From: Pseudomonas vancouverensis
GTDB lineage: Bacteria; Pseudomonadota; Gammaproteobacteria; Pseudomonadales; Pseudomonadaceae
Length of the DNA: 64,000 nt
Direction of reading: 5' to 3'
Assembly (NCBI RefSeq): GCF_004348895.1
Contig: NZ_RRZK01000027.1
Location: 1 to 64,000 of the forward strand
Both the position numbers and the translations under genes were made by a program. Position 1 is the stretch's first letter; each line of letters starts with the position of its first letter. The notes under the pieces are model-generated. The model did no database searches, was not told where the DNA came from, and saw only the letters and a list, made by a program, of their open reading frames with translations. Shown piece after piece: positions 17,044-25,078 of this stretch.

Positions 17044-17924
17044 AGCGTTTCGGTTTTTCAAAAATGATGTTGGTGCTCGGCCTGTCGTTCATCTACCTGC
17101 CGATGCTGATCCTGGTGATCTACTCGTTCAACGCCTCCAAGCTGGTGACGGTGTGGGGTGGCTGGTCGTTCAAGTGGTACGCCGGTCTGCTCGACAACAC
17201 CCAACTGATGGGTTCGGTGGTGCGCTCGCTGGAAATCGCCTGCTACACGGCGGTGGCTGCAGTGGCTCTGGGTACATTGGCCGCGTTTGTATTGACCCGT
17301 GTTACCCGCTTCAAGGGCCGTACGCTGTTCGGTGGCCTGGTCACCGCGCCGCTGGTGATGCCTGAAGTGATCACCGGTCTGTCGCTGTTGCTGCTGTTCG
17401 TGGCCATGGCGCAGTTGATCGGCTGGCCGATGGAGCGTGGGATCGTCACCATCTGGATCGCGCACACCACGTTTTGTGCTGCCTACGTTGCAGTGGTAGT
17501 CTCCGCGCGCCTTCGCGAGCTGGACCTGTCCATTGAAGAAGCCGCCATGGATCTGGGTGCGAAACCGTTCAAGGTGTTCTTCCTGATCACCATCCCGATG
17601 ATCGCGCCGTCGCTGGCAGCGGGCGGCATGATGTCCTTCGCCCTGTCGCTGGACGACCTGGTGTTGGCCAGCTTCGTCTCCGGTCCGGGTTCGACGACCC
17701 TGCCGATGGAAGTGTTCTCGGCGGTACGCCTAGGCGTGAAGCCTGAGATCAATGCCGTGGCCAGCCTGATCCTGTTGGCGGTGTCCATCGTCACCTTCAT
17801 GGTCTGGTACTTCAGCCGCCGTGCCGAAGCCAGCCGCAAGCGTGCGATCCAGGAAGCCATGGACCAGACCGCGAATGAGTCGTGGCAACCTGCCAAAAAG
17901 CAAATGGCAGAAGCCACTGCCTGA
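17040..17924 (+). CDS. potI: Polyamine ABC transporter permease (PotI type)
   Basis: A 294-residue permease, partner of potH. It starts at 17040 inside the potH stop (GGGGATGA), with an upstream GAGGCACGGGG ribosome site. Six hydrophobic segments and the EAA loop IEEAAMDLGAKPFKVF are visible. The C-terminal tail after residue 265 is charged and cytoplasmic. In-frame codons upstream of 17040 belong to the potH gene in another frame. Confidence 0.93.
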   Translation: MKRFGFSKMMLVLGLSFIYLPMLILVIYSFNASKLVTVWGGWSFKWYAGLLDNTQLMGSVVRSLEIACYTAVAAVALGTLAAFVLTRVTRFKGRTLFGGLVTAPLVMPEVITGLSLLLLFVAMAQLIGWPMERGIVTIWIAHTTFCAAYVAVVVSARLRELDLSIEEAAMDLGAKPFKVFFLITIPMIAPSLAAGGMMSFALSLDDLVLASFVSGPGSTTLPMEVFSAVRLGVKPEINAVASLILLAVSIVTFMVWYFSRRAEASRKRAIQEAMDQTANESWQPAKKQMAEATA

Positions 17925-17941
17925 GGTACTGCCTGATTAAC

Positions 17942-18074
17942 TGTGGCGAGGGAGCTTGCTCCCGTTGGGCTGCGAAGCGGCCCCAAAACCTGCGAGCAAG
18001 GTGTTTCAGATACACCGGGTGGCACGGTTTTACGACTGCTTCGCAGCCGGACGGGAGCAAGCTCCCTCGCCACA
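17942..18074. repeat. Inverted REP pair downstream of potI
   Basis: TGTGGCGAGGGAGCTTGCTC and its complement flank a spacer of about 85 bp that contains GCTGCGAAGC and its near complement GCTTCGCAGC. It directly abuts the 34-bp tandem array. The array's first unit looks like an expansion of the 3' flank of this REP (CCACAGAAGTGGCTTTGCAA). Confidence 0.88.
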
Positions 18075-18083
18075 GAAGTGGCT

Positions 18084-18310
18084 TTGCAACAAAAGGCTCT
18101 CTGACCACAGAGTGGCCTTGCAGCAAAAGGCTCTCTGACCACAGAGTGGCCTTGCAGCAAAAGGCTCTCTGACCACAGAGTGGCCTTGCAACAAAAGGCT
18201 CTCTGACCACAGAGTGGCCTTGCAACAAAAGGCTCTCTGACCACAGAGTGGCCTTGCAGCAAAAGGCTCCCTGACCAAAGAGTGGCCTTGCAGCAAAAGG
18301 CTCCCTGGCC
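18084..18310. repeat. Tandem array of a 34-bp unit (six full copies plus a 23-bp partial copy)
   Basis: Units begin at 18084, 18118, 18152, 18186, 18220, 18254 and 18288, exactly 34 bp apart. Each reads TTGCARCAAAAGGCTCYCTG then ACCACAGAGTGGCC. The copies are nearly identical, with only single-base differences (A/G at position 6, T/C in CTCTCTG/CTCCCTG, and one ACCAAAG). There are no spacers, so this is not CRISPR. Frames running through it are periodic and not coding. It sits in the polyamine operon between potI and the binding-protein gene. Confidence 0.95.
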
Positions 18311-18337
18311 AACAGTCTTACCGTTTTACCGCCGTTT

Positions 18338-18349
18338 TTATGTTCACTG
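18338..18349. promoter_or_regulatory. Candidate PuuR-type operator, copy 2
   Basis: The 12-mer TTATGTTCACTG, identical to 13608-13619, lies 41 bp upstream of the potF-like start, just past the tandem array. Its presence suggests that the binding-protein gene has its own promoter under the same control as puuA. Confidence 0.4.
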
Positions 18350-18389
18350 TTTTGTGATTTTGAATAAGAAAAGAAATGGAGTTGTACCG

Positions 18390-19487
18390 ATGAAAATGCT
18401 TGGCAGGACTCTGCTGACACTGTCCTTATTGGGCGCGATGGTTACCGGCGCCCACGCCAATGAAAAGGTACTGCGCGTCTACAACTGGTCGGACTACATC
18501 GGCCCGGACACCGTCAAGAAGTTCGAAGACGAGACCGGCATCCGCGTGACCTACGATGTGTTCGACAGTAATGAAACCCTTGAGGCTCGCCTGCTGGCGG
18601 GCAAATCCGGCTACGACATCGTCGTGCCGTCCAACAGTTTTCTGGCCAAGCAGATCAAGGCCGGCGTCTATCAGCCGCTGGACAAGTCGAAGCTGCCGAA
18701 CTGGAAGAACCTCAATACGGTGCTGCTGAAAAACGCCTCGGCCAGCGATCCCGACAACGCCCACGCGATCCCGTACATGTGGGGCTCGATCGGCATCGGC
18801 TTCAACCCGGCCAAGGTCAAGGAAGTGCTCGGCGCCAATGCCCCGACCAACTCCTGGGACCTGCTGTTCAAGCCGGAGAATGCCGAGAAACTGAAAGCCT
18901 GCGGCATCAGCTTTCTCGACTCGCCGACCGAGATGATCCCGGCCGCCCTGCACTACCTGGGCTACCCGGTGAACGATCAGGACAAGGATCACATCGCCGA
19001 AGCCGAAGCGCTGTTTATGAAGATCCGCCCGAACGTGGCGTACTTCCACTCCTCGAAATACATCTCGGACCTGGCCAACGGCAACATCTGCGTGGCCGTG
19101 GGTTACTCCGGCGACGTGTTGCAGGCCAAGGCCCGCGCCCAGGAAGCCGGCGACAAGGTGAAGATCGACTACAGCATCCCGAAAGAAGGCGCCGGCAGTT
19201 TCTACGACATGCTCGCGATTCCCCGTGATGCGGCGAACGTCGACAACGCTTATCTGTTCATGAACTTCCTGATGCGTGCGGACGTGATCGCCGAGATCAC
19301 CAACAGCATCGGCTACAGCAACGCCAACGCGGCCGCCACGCCGCTGGTCGACGAAGCCATTCGCAACGATCCGGGCTCCTACCCGCCGGAAGCAGTGATG
19401 GCAACGCTCTATGCGGTGCCGGACCAGCCGATCAACACCCAGCGGATCATGACCCGCGGCTGGACGCGGGTGAAGTTGGGCAAATAA
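18390..19487 (+). CDS. potF: Periplasmic putrescine/spermidine-binding protein (PotF/SpuD type)
   Basis: A 365-residue solute-binding protein with a Sec signal peptide (first 23 residues, ending TGAHA). It has the family landmarks VYNWSDYIGPDTV at about residue 30, YDIVVPSNSFLAKQIKAGVYQPLDKS near 80, and AIPYMWGSIGIGFN near 130. These residues form the polyamine pocket in PotF, SpuD and SpuE. GGAG lies 9 bases before the ATG; an in-frame start at 18282 lies in the repeat array and is rejected. Only one binding protein is encoded here, whereas P. aeruginosa has separate SpuD (putrescine) and SpuE (spermidine). Which ligand is preferred is not clear. Confidence 0.92.
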   Translation: MKMLGRTLLTLSLLGAMVTGAHANEKVLRVYNWSDYIGPDTVKKFEDETGIRVTYDVFDSNETLEARLLAGKSGYDIVVPSNSFLAKQIKAGVYQPLDKSKLPNWKNLNTVLLKNASASDPDNAHAIPYMWGSIGIGFNPAKVKEVLGANAPTNSWDLLFKPENAEKLKACGISFLDSPTEMIPAALHYLGYPVNDQDKDHIAEAEALFMKIRPNVAYFHSSKYISDLANGNICVAVGYSGDVLQAKARAQEAGDKVKIDYSIPKEGAGSFYDMLAIPRDAANVDNAYLFMNFLMRADVIAEITNSIGYSNANAAATPLVDEAIRNDPGSYPPEAVMATLYAVPDQPINTQRIMTRGWTRVKLGK

Positions 19488-19488
19488 T

Positions 19489-19679
19489 TCACTCAAGTAA
19501 TAGGGTGAGCCTGAGACCGCTTTCGCGAGCAAGCTCGCTCCCACAGGAGGCTGCATTTCAATGTGGGAGCTGAGTAAGTCACTCACCTAAGCAATCGGAT
19601 GAGCCCGGGACTCTATTGGCGAGCAAGCCACTTCCTGCAGCAGTCTGCATTTCAATGTGGGAGCGAGCTTGCTCGCGAT
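19489..19679. repeat. Duplicated, diverged REP-containing segment
   Basis: Two imperfect direct copies of about 85 bp (19489-19570 and 19579-19664) share TCACTCA, GATGAGCC/GGTGAGCC, GCGAGCAAGC and the exact string CTGCATTTCAATGTGGGAGC. The second copy runs into an intact REP, TGTGGGAGCGAGCTTGCTCG. A REP pair was evidently duplicated in tandem and then decayed. Confidence 0.7.
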
Positions 19680-19770
19680 GAGGCCCTGACATCCAGCACA
19701 GATTTCAGCAATCTCGATTTCCGTTCATGCAGCGCCTTACCACCGCTGCACCCTCTCTGTAGAACGGCCT

Positions 19771-19822
19771 CACCTGGCTCCCTCGGTTCAGGTGACGTTT
19801 GGCGCCCTCGGGCGCCTTTTTT
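19771..19822 (+). terminator. Strong orphan Rho-independent terminator (possible sRNA 3' end)
   Basis: GGCGCC-CTCG-GGCGCC at 19801-19816 is followed by TTTTTTATTG. It is preceded by a second hairpin, CACCTG...CAGGTG (19771-19794). It reads on the plus strand but lies about 310 bp beyond the nearest plus-strand stop, past two REP copies. Either it ends the potF transcript late or it ends an unannotated small RNA starting near 19690-19740. No clear promoter was identified. Confidence 0.75.
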
Positions 19823-20363
19823 ATTGGGCGGCAATCAATGGCCACTCGGCCAACGCCCGATAGCGCCCCTTGTGGGATTCGAACAGGGTGAAGCGCTCGG
19901 CCCGCAGGAAAAACTCCGGCGCGGTCGGCGACTCCGGCACCGGCGCCCAGTAGTCTCGGGCCAGGGTCAGGTGCGGGCGGTACTCTTTCGGCTTGTCCTG
20001 CACGCCGAAGGGCAACATGGCCTGCTCCAACTCATACACCAGACGCAGCAGCGCCGCGGGCGCCTCCTCAGCCCCCAACACCAACACCCCGGCCCTGCGC
20101 CAGACATCCAGTCGATCCAGTACCACCGTCACGCGCTTGCCTGGCGTCCGCACGTTGCCCGCAGCGGTGCAGAGGTCAGCGATCCGGGCGATATCGACCG
20201 CGCCGAGAAACATCAGGGTCAGGTGAAAATTCTCCGCCGGCACCGGTCGTCCGCTGCGCAATCGCAGCGCGCCTCGCCATTGCCCGATGTCACGGCGCAG
20301 TTCGGCGCCGCAGCCCAAGGCAAAAAACAGGCGCTTGAACGGCTCACGGGATTCGTCATTCAT
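19821..20363 (-). CDS. thpR: RNA 2',3'-cyclic phosphodiesterase (2H phosphoesterase)
   Basis: A 180-residue protein with the two signature HxTx motifs of the LigT/ThpR family: HLTL at residues 47-50 and HLTL at 131-134. The family hydrolyses 2',3'-cyclic phosphate ends of RNA in the cytoplasm. The start at 20363 (MNDESREP) follows GAGGTG at good spacing. A longer frame of 24 codons upstream is Trp/Arg-rich and rejected. Its stop codon overlaps the T-tract of the plus-strand terminator. Confidence 0.9.
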   Translation of the reverse strand: MNDESREPFKRLFFALGCGAELRRDIGQWRGALRLRSGRPVPAENFHLTLMFLGAVDIARIADLCTAAGNVRTPGKRVTVVLDRLDVWRRAGVLVLGAEEAPAALLRLVYELEQAMLPFGVQDKPKEYRPHLTLARDYWAPVPESPTAPEFFLRAERFTLFESHKGRYRALAEWPLIAAQ

Positions 20364-20486
20364 GCCGGGCACCTCGTCGGGAAACAGCCTCCAGTGTAAC
20401 CAACGCCACAGCGCCGCCCGGCACCTTTCTGGCACCCGGCAGCATGCACGTTATAGTTCTAGCATCCCGATCAAGCGGAGGGGGCC

Positions 20487-20681
20487 ATGCGACAGATCAT
20501 CAGCAAAGAGCCATGGTGGGCCAGACCGCCCGAGCCCGGCCAGGACGAACTCAAGCTGGAATGGGGCTGGCTGGTGCATTACAGCGAAGGCGAGCCGCGC
20601 TTCGAGTTCATTCGCGAGCGGCCGACGGACGACGAGATACAGCGGCGCAAGAGTTGCAGGATCACCCCGTCGCCGGAGTGA
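20487..20681 (+). CDS. Small conserved-looking hypothetical protein
   Basis: A 64-residue acidic/aromatic protein (WWARPPEPGQDELKLEWGW). A strong AGGGGG site precedes the ATG. There is no signal peptide, membrane segment or known motif. It stands alone between thpR and the DUF1428 gene, and its stop is 14 bp from the end of the convergent DUF1428 gene. I accept it as real because of the ribosome site and the biased composition. Confidence 0.65.
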   Translation: MRQIISKEPWWARPPEPGQDELKLEWGWLVHYSEGEPRFEFIRERPTDDEIQRRKSCRITPSPE

Positions 20682-20694
20682 CCCTGCCACCGGG

Positions 20695-21048
20695 TCAGGA
20701 CTGCAGCAGCAGATCGAACCCGCCAAAAACCATGCGCTGGCCGTCGAACGGCATCGGGTTGACGTCCGGTTTCATGCGCGTGTCCTGCATCATTTTTTCC
20801 ATCCCGGCGTTGCGGGTCGCCTTGTCCGGCCAGATGATCCAGCCAAAGGCCACGGTCTCGTCTTCCTTGAGCTTGACCGCCAGCGGGAACGAGGTGACCT
20901 TGCCCGGCGGCACGTCTTCGCCCCAGCATTCGACCACGCTCAGGGCGCCGTTTTCCTTGAAGACCTTGGCGGCGACTTTTGCGTGTTCGAGGTATTGCCC
21001 GCGCTTGGCGGTGGGTACGGCAGCGATGAATCCATCAACGTAAGACAT
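20695..21048 (-). CDS. DUF1428 family protein
   Basis: A 117-residue protein with the DUF1428 pattern: start MSYVDGFIAAVPTAKR, middle ECWGEDVPPGKVTSF and WIIWPDK, and end FDGQRMVFGGFD. The family has a ferredoxin-like dimeric alpha/beta-barrel fold and no proven reaction. AAGGAGAG precedes the ATG. It is 80 bp downstream of the TTG-started lipoprotein gene start side's opposite end, and both share the minus strand. Confidence 0.88.
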   Translation of the reverse strand: MSYVDGFIAAVPTAKRGQYLEHAKVAAKVFKENGALSVVECWGEDVPPGKVTSFPLAVKLKEDETVAFGWIIWPDKATRNAGMEKMMQDTRMKPDVNPMPFDGQRMVFGGFDLLLQS

Positions 21049-21064
21049 GGGTACTCTCCTTGGA

Positions 21065-22129
21065 TCATGGGGTGTTCTGCGGGGTAGTCGTTTGCGGCGG
21101 CGTCCATTCGACAGAACCTGTGCTCAAACCGACCGACGGTTCCGTGCTGGCCGCCAGACTGCCCTCGATCTGCCCCGCCATGTACAAGGTGCTGGCCATG
21201 ACGCCACTGGTCGGGTTCTGCACCAGTTTCATCCACGCTTTGTCGAAAGTGTTGCCCAGGCTGCTGCGAATCAGCGCTTCACTGTCCGGGCGGTCACTGG
21301 CCTCGATCAACGCGCGGATGCCCGCCACACCCACCGTGATCAGGCCGCCGGCGAGTTTTCCGGCCGCTGCCGCGACGGCGCTGGCCGCCCCGCGCGGAGC
21401 CATCTCGGCCTCCATCCGTCGACTGGCGCGCTTGGCCACCGGCGCCATGGCGTTTTCCGTCGAATCGACGCCCTTGCTGCCACCGGCCTTGTGCACCTTG
21501 TCCACCAGCGCGGAATACGCTGGCAGCGTGGTCAACGGCTCGGTACGCACGACCTGATACAGCGAGGCGTTGCGCGCCGGCGGCGGACCGAGGGCGATGG
21601 CAGGAATTTTCTGGATACGCCCGTTGAGTTGCTCCATCGGCACGCCATGGCGCTGGCTGATCTTTTGCAGTTCTTCCTTGAGGATGTCGACATAGAACGC
21701 CGCCGACTGGGTGAGAATCAAATCCGGATCGACCTCCAGCGCAGCCGGGGCCAGCACTTTTTCCTGATACGCCTCCAGCAGGTAATCGGCCAGGCGCTGC
21801 TCCGCGGCATCCTGCTCGCCCTTGGCGCTGATGGTGTACCAGCTGACTTTCATCGACAGCCATTCCTGGGTCCAATAGCTACTGAACCAGGGAATGAAGT
21901 TCTGCTCGGTCAGCTCATAAACCCGCGTGCGCCAATAATCCATGGCGCCGCGTGAATAGATGCGGGTTTGCTCGGTGGCCGATCGCGACGCCTCGACGAT
22001 TTCCCGGTCCACTTGTTGCCAGGTTGCGGCTGAAACAACCACGGGGGGCGCGGGCGGTGGCGCATGCGCGGTCGTGGCGCAACCGGCCAGGGTCACCAGC
22101 ATGACGACGATCAGCGAACGCAGGTTCAA
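21065..22129 (-). CDS. Lipoprotein of unknown function, TTG start
   Basis: A 354-residue protein. I choose the TTG at 22129 because CAGGAAG lies at ideal spacing upstream and the resulting N-terminus (LNLRSLIVVMLVTLAGCATT) is a proper lipoprotein signal with Cys-18. The ATG-like longer frame to 22192 hides this signal. The mature part is helical, with WFSSYWTQEWLSMKVSWY near residue 85, an Ala/Gly-rich probable membrane-associated stretch (SAVAAAAGKLAGGLITVGVAG) and a Pro/Thr tail. Not recognised. Single gene, minus strand. Confidence 0.75.
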   Translation of the reverse strand: MNLRSLIVVMLVTLAGCATTAHAPPPAPPVVVSAATWQQVDREIVEASRSATEQTRIYSRGAMDYWRTRVYELTEQNFIPWFSSYWTQEWLSMKVSWYTISAKGEQDAAEQRLADYLLEAYQEKVLAPAALEVDPDLILTQSAAFYVDILKEELQKISQRHGVPMEQLNGRIQKIPAIALGPPPARNASLYQVVRTEPLTTLPAYSALVDKVHKAGGSKGVDSTENAMAPVAKRASRRMEAEMAPRGAASAVAAAAGKLAGGLITVGVAGIRALIEASDRPDSEALIRSSLGNTFDKAWMKLVQNPTSGVMASTLYMAGQIEGSLAASTEPSVGLSTGSVEWTPPQTTTPQNTP

Positions 22130-22221
22130 GATCGTGGCTTCCTGAAAATGTGCGCCGGGTGGGTGGTCCGGCAGGCAAGGTTCCTGTTTCAAGTATAGGT
22201 GGCGGTGCTCTCAGGGCCTCA

Positions 22222-22244
22222 TCGCGAGCAAGCTCGCTCCCACA
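22222..22244. repeat. Single REP copy
   Basis: TCGCGAGCAAGCTCGCTCCC followed by ACA, one orientation only, in the 282-bp gap 22130-22411. A GAGGC/CATCGCGA motif on both sides (GGGCCTCATCGCGA, later GAGGCTCGCGATGAGGCC) suggests a second, truncated copy. Nothing else notable was seen in the gap. Confidence 0.7.
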
Positions 22245-22411
22245 GGGGCCGCGTTCACTGAGGCTCGCGATGAGGCCGGCAAAGACACCGAAGATCCCAC
22301 CATCACTTCTATCGATATCCACCATCGCCACGATTGCCTTCCGCCCGCCGGGCGTCAGCGTAGGATCAATCTCAAGCCATACCGAAACTTCGATCCAGAG
22401 GGCCCATCATC

Positions 22412-22672
22412 ATGATCCACACCGTCACCCTCGCCGTGCACTTTCCGCTTTTCGGCAGCAACTTCTACTCGCAGCAGTATGAGTCCCGCAAAGTGTTGAC
22501 CCTGGCGTTCAACGAGAAGTTCGAGGCCTTGCTGATCCCCGCCGCCGAGCATCATTTCAGCAACGAAGTGGTCGGCCTCACCGATCAGTTCCGTTTCTTG
22601 AACGATGTACTGGCCGAACATTTGCTGGATGTTGAAGTGGCGAGGAACGCCGCCCGCAGCTTCGGATTCTGA
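22412..22672 (+). CDS. Small hypothetical protein
   Basis: An 86-residue protein beginning MIHTVTLAVHFPLFGSNFYS, with an acidic helical C-terminal half (FRFLNDVLAEHLLDVEVARN). AGAGGG lies 9 bases before the ATG. It has no signal peptide despite the hydrophobic start, and no known motif. A minus-strand frame over the same DNA lacks a ribosome site. Moderate confidence that this is the coding strand. Confidence 0.6.
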   Translation: MIHTVTLAVHFPLFGSNFYSQQYESRKVLTLAFNEKFEALLIPAAEHHFSNEVVGLTDQFRFLNDVLAEHLLDVEVARNAARSFGF

Positions 22673-22762
22673 CGGCGACCATCATCAGCTCGCCGCCCTA
22701 CGGGCTGGAGGATTGCACCGTAGTTCGCCATGTGATGTTCAAACACTAACAGCGTTAAAAGC

Positions 22763-22826
22763 TTCGCGAGCAAGCCCGCTCCCACATTTGACCGCGTTCC
22801 CCTGTGGGAGCGAGCTTGCTCGCGAA
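22763..22826. repeat. Compact inverted REP pair
   Basis: TTCGCGAGCAAGCCCGCTCC and the complementary TGTGGGAGCGAGCTTGCTCG are separated by only about 18 bp. The 224-bp gap 22673-22896 holds nothing else I can name. Confidence 0.88.
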
Positions 22827-22896
22827 TGAGCCACCGCGGTTTCAAGGCAAAAACCGGCAGTACGCACCAGCAGAACCCGCAAGCAAAACATTGGCG

Positions 22897-23133
22897 TCAC
22901 AGCGATCTCTGGCTGTTGCCAATCCCCTTCGCAATATCAATGCCCCAATCCATGGCCGCTTCCATGTCCAGCATGTGCGGCCGTGGGTCGTGGTTTTCAT
23001 CGATGACCGTGCCATCGGGCCGATAGACGCCGATGAACATCCCCAGCGAACCGTCTTTCAAGATCTCGGCCTTGACCCTGATATTGCATCCGTTCGACAA
23101 CGTTTCCTTATGCTCCAGATGGCGCTCGGTCAT
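22897..23133 (-). CDS. Small hypothetical protein
   Basis: A 78-residue protein with a beta-rich middle (NIRVKAEILKDGSLGMFIGV, then YRPDGTVIDENHD) and a helical end with MDWGIDIAKGI. A strong GGAGGAG precedes the ATG at 23133; the in-frame extension upstream is not credible. The pattern looks like a small cytoplasmic beta-strand protein common in pseudomonads. I cannot name the family. Confidence 0.7.
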   Translation of the reverse strand: MTERHLEHKETLSNGCNIRVKAEILKDGSLGMFIGVYRPDGTVIDENHDPRPHMLDMEAAMDWGIDIAKGIGNSQRSL

Positions 23134-23310
23134 GACGGCGCTCCTCCCCGCAATGGTTGCAAACCCTACTGGCCATGCTAGCTCAGCCCTGTGCAACGCG
23201 CCGTCTGGCAGGACCGAAGGCCGAGCCTTACAGTGTAATAATGCCACCTATACTCATTGCCACCGCCCCCAGGGGCTCTGCACGTCCAACAAGAACAGCA
23301 GAGGTGGAAC

Positions 23311-25074
23311 ATGGTCTGGCAGCAAGTCTACGATCCGTTCGGCAACCCGGTGCTTTCAACGCTCATGGCCGCCACTCCGGTGGTGGTGATGCTCGCCTCC
23401 CTCGCGTTTTTTCATGTCAAGGCGCACCTGGCGGCCTTGCTCGCCCTGGCCTCGGCCCTGCTGATTGCCATCTTCGCCTTCGGCATGCCGGCGAACATGG
23501 CCGGCTCCGCAGCGCTCTATGGTGCGGCCAACGGCTTGCTGCCGATTGGCTGGATCGTGTTGAACATCATTTTCCTGCACCGCCTGACCACCGAGAACGG
23601 CTCGTTCAAGGTACTTCAGGATTCCCTGGCGCGGATCACCGATGACCGCCGCCTGCAATTGCTGCTGATCGCCTTCTGCTTCGGCGCGTTTTTCGAAGGC
23701 GCGGCCGGCTTCGGCACGCCGGTGGCCGTGACCGGGGCGATTCTCATCGGCCTGGGCTTCTCGCCGCTTGCCGCGTCCGGGCTGGCGCTGATCGCCAACA
23801 CCGCGCCCGTGGCCTTCGGCGCCCTCGGCACACCGATCATCACCCTGGCCAAGGTCACCGGACTGGATGAAATGGAGCTGTCGATGATGGTCGGTCGCCA
23901 GCTGCCATTCTTTTCCGTACTGGTGCCTTTCTGGTTGATCTGGGCCTTTGCCGGCTGGCGCAAGATGCTGGAAATCTGGCCGGCGATCCTGGTGGCCGGG
24001 GTCAGTTTTGCCGTGCCACAGTTCCTCGTGTCCAACTATCACGGGCCGATGCTGGTGGACGTGATCGCCGCGCTGATTTCCATGGCCTGCCTGACCGGTT
24101 TCCTCAAGGTGTGGAAACCGGCCAGCGTGCACACCTCCGCCGCCCTGTCCGGGCGGGTCGACAACTCGCGGATCGACGCCGAGCACGATGAAAAGCCTGT
24201 AGCGACCGCCGTGTTTGCCAACGAGGCGAAACCGGCGGTGATGCGCGCGTGGATGCCGTGGATCATCCTGACCATCTTCGTGTTCATCTGGGGCACCCAG
24301 AGTTTCAAGAACAACTTTGACGTGCGCCCGGTGATAGACCCGCAAACCAGCACGGCCAAGCTCGACCCCCAGGGCAAGCCGATGTTCGAAGGCAGCCCGG
24401 TGTTCGCGCCAGTCGTGACCTTCAGCACCCTGCACTTGCAGGTGGTGAAAGTCCCGCCCGTGGTGTCGGCGCCCAAACCCGAGGAAGCGGTCTACAAGTT
24501 CACCTGGTTCACCGCCACCGGCAGCGGCATCCTCCTGGCCGCGATTGTCGGCGGCCTGTTGATGGGCTATTCGATCCCGCAACTGATACGCCAATACCTG
24601 CGTACGCTTTGGGTGGTGCGTTTCTCGCTGATCACCATCGCCGCGATGCTCGCGCTGGGTTTCCTCACGCGCTACTCGGGACTGGACGCGACCATGGGCC
24701 TGGCCTTCGCCGCGACGGGGATCTTCTACCCGATGTTCGGCACCCTGCTTGGCTGGCTCGGCGTAGCCCTGACCGGTTCGGACACCGCGTCCAACGTGCT
24801 GTTCGGCGGCTTGCAACGGGTGACCTCGGAACAGTTGGGCATCAGCCCGATATTGATGGCCGCGGCCAACAGTTCCGGTGGGGTCATGGGCAAGATGGTC
24901 GATGCCCAGTCGATCGTGGTCGCCTCCACCGCCACGCGCTGGTACGGGCATGAAGGGGAGATCCTGCGCTATGTGTTCTTCCATTCGATTGTGCTGGCGA
25001 TACTGGTCGGCGGCCTGGTGACCTTGCAGGCCTATGTCGCCCCGTTCAGCCACATGGTGGTGGGTGGACACTGA
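23311..25074 (+). CDS. lldP: L-lactate/glycolate permease (LctP family)
   Basis: A 587-residue membrane permease of the LctP family, about 14 hydrophobic segments. Family landmarks include CFGAFFEGAAGFGTPVAVTG, NTAPVAFGALGTPI and GSDTASNVLFGGLQ. An extracytoplasmic insertion of about 70 residues (around 345-410) separates the two halves. LctP members LldP and GlcA carry L-lactate, D-lactate and glycolate. Because the next genes are glcDEF, glycolate is the likely physiological substrate here and glcA would be an equally good name. GAGGTGG precedes the ATG at 23311. Confidence 0.92.
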   Translation: MVWQQVYDPFGNPVLSTLMAATPVVVMLASLAFFHVKAHLAALLALASALLIAIFAFGMPANMAGSAALYGAANGLLPIGWIVLNIIFLHRLTTENGSFKVLQDSLARITDDRRLQLLLIAFCFGAFFEGAAGFGTPVAVTGAILIGLGFSPLAASGLALIANTAPVAFGALGTPIITLAKVTGLDEMELSMMVGRQLPFFSVLVPFWLIWAFAGWRKMLEIWPAILVAGVSFAVPQFLVSNYHGPMLVDVIAALISMACLTGFLKVWKPASVHTSAALSGRVDNSRIDAEHDEKPVATAVFANEAKPAVMRAWMPWIILTIFVFIWGTQSFKNNFDVRPVIDPQTSTAKLDPQGKPMFEGSPVFAPVVTFSTLHLQVVKVPPVVSAPKPEEAVYKFTWFTATGSGILLAAIVGGLLMGYSIPQLIRQYLRTLWVVRFSLITIAAMLALGFLTRYSGLDATMGLAFAATGIFYPMFGTLLGWLGVALTGSDTASNVLFGGLQRVTSEQLGISPILMAAANSSGGVMGKMVDAQSIVVASTATRWYGHEGEILRYVFFHSIVLAILVGGLVTLQAYVAPFSHMVVGGH

Positions 25075-25078
25075 GCCG

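Noticed and set aside
18084..18310. CRISPR array
   Set aside because: Copies are contiguous with no unique spacers, and no cas gene is present.
17812..18420. Minus-strand frames through the tandem array giving periodic Cys/Ser/Leu-rich peptides
   Set aside because: The 34-bp period is not a multiple of three and all frames simply repeat. There is no start context and no conserved domain.
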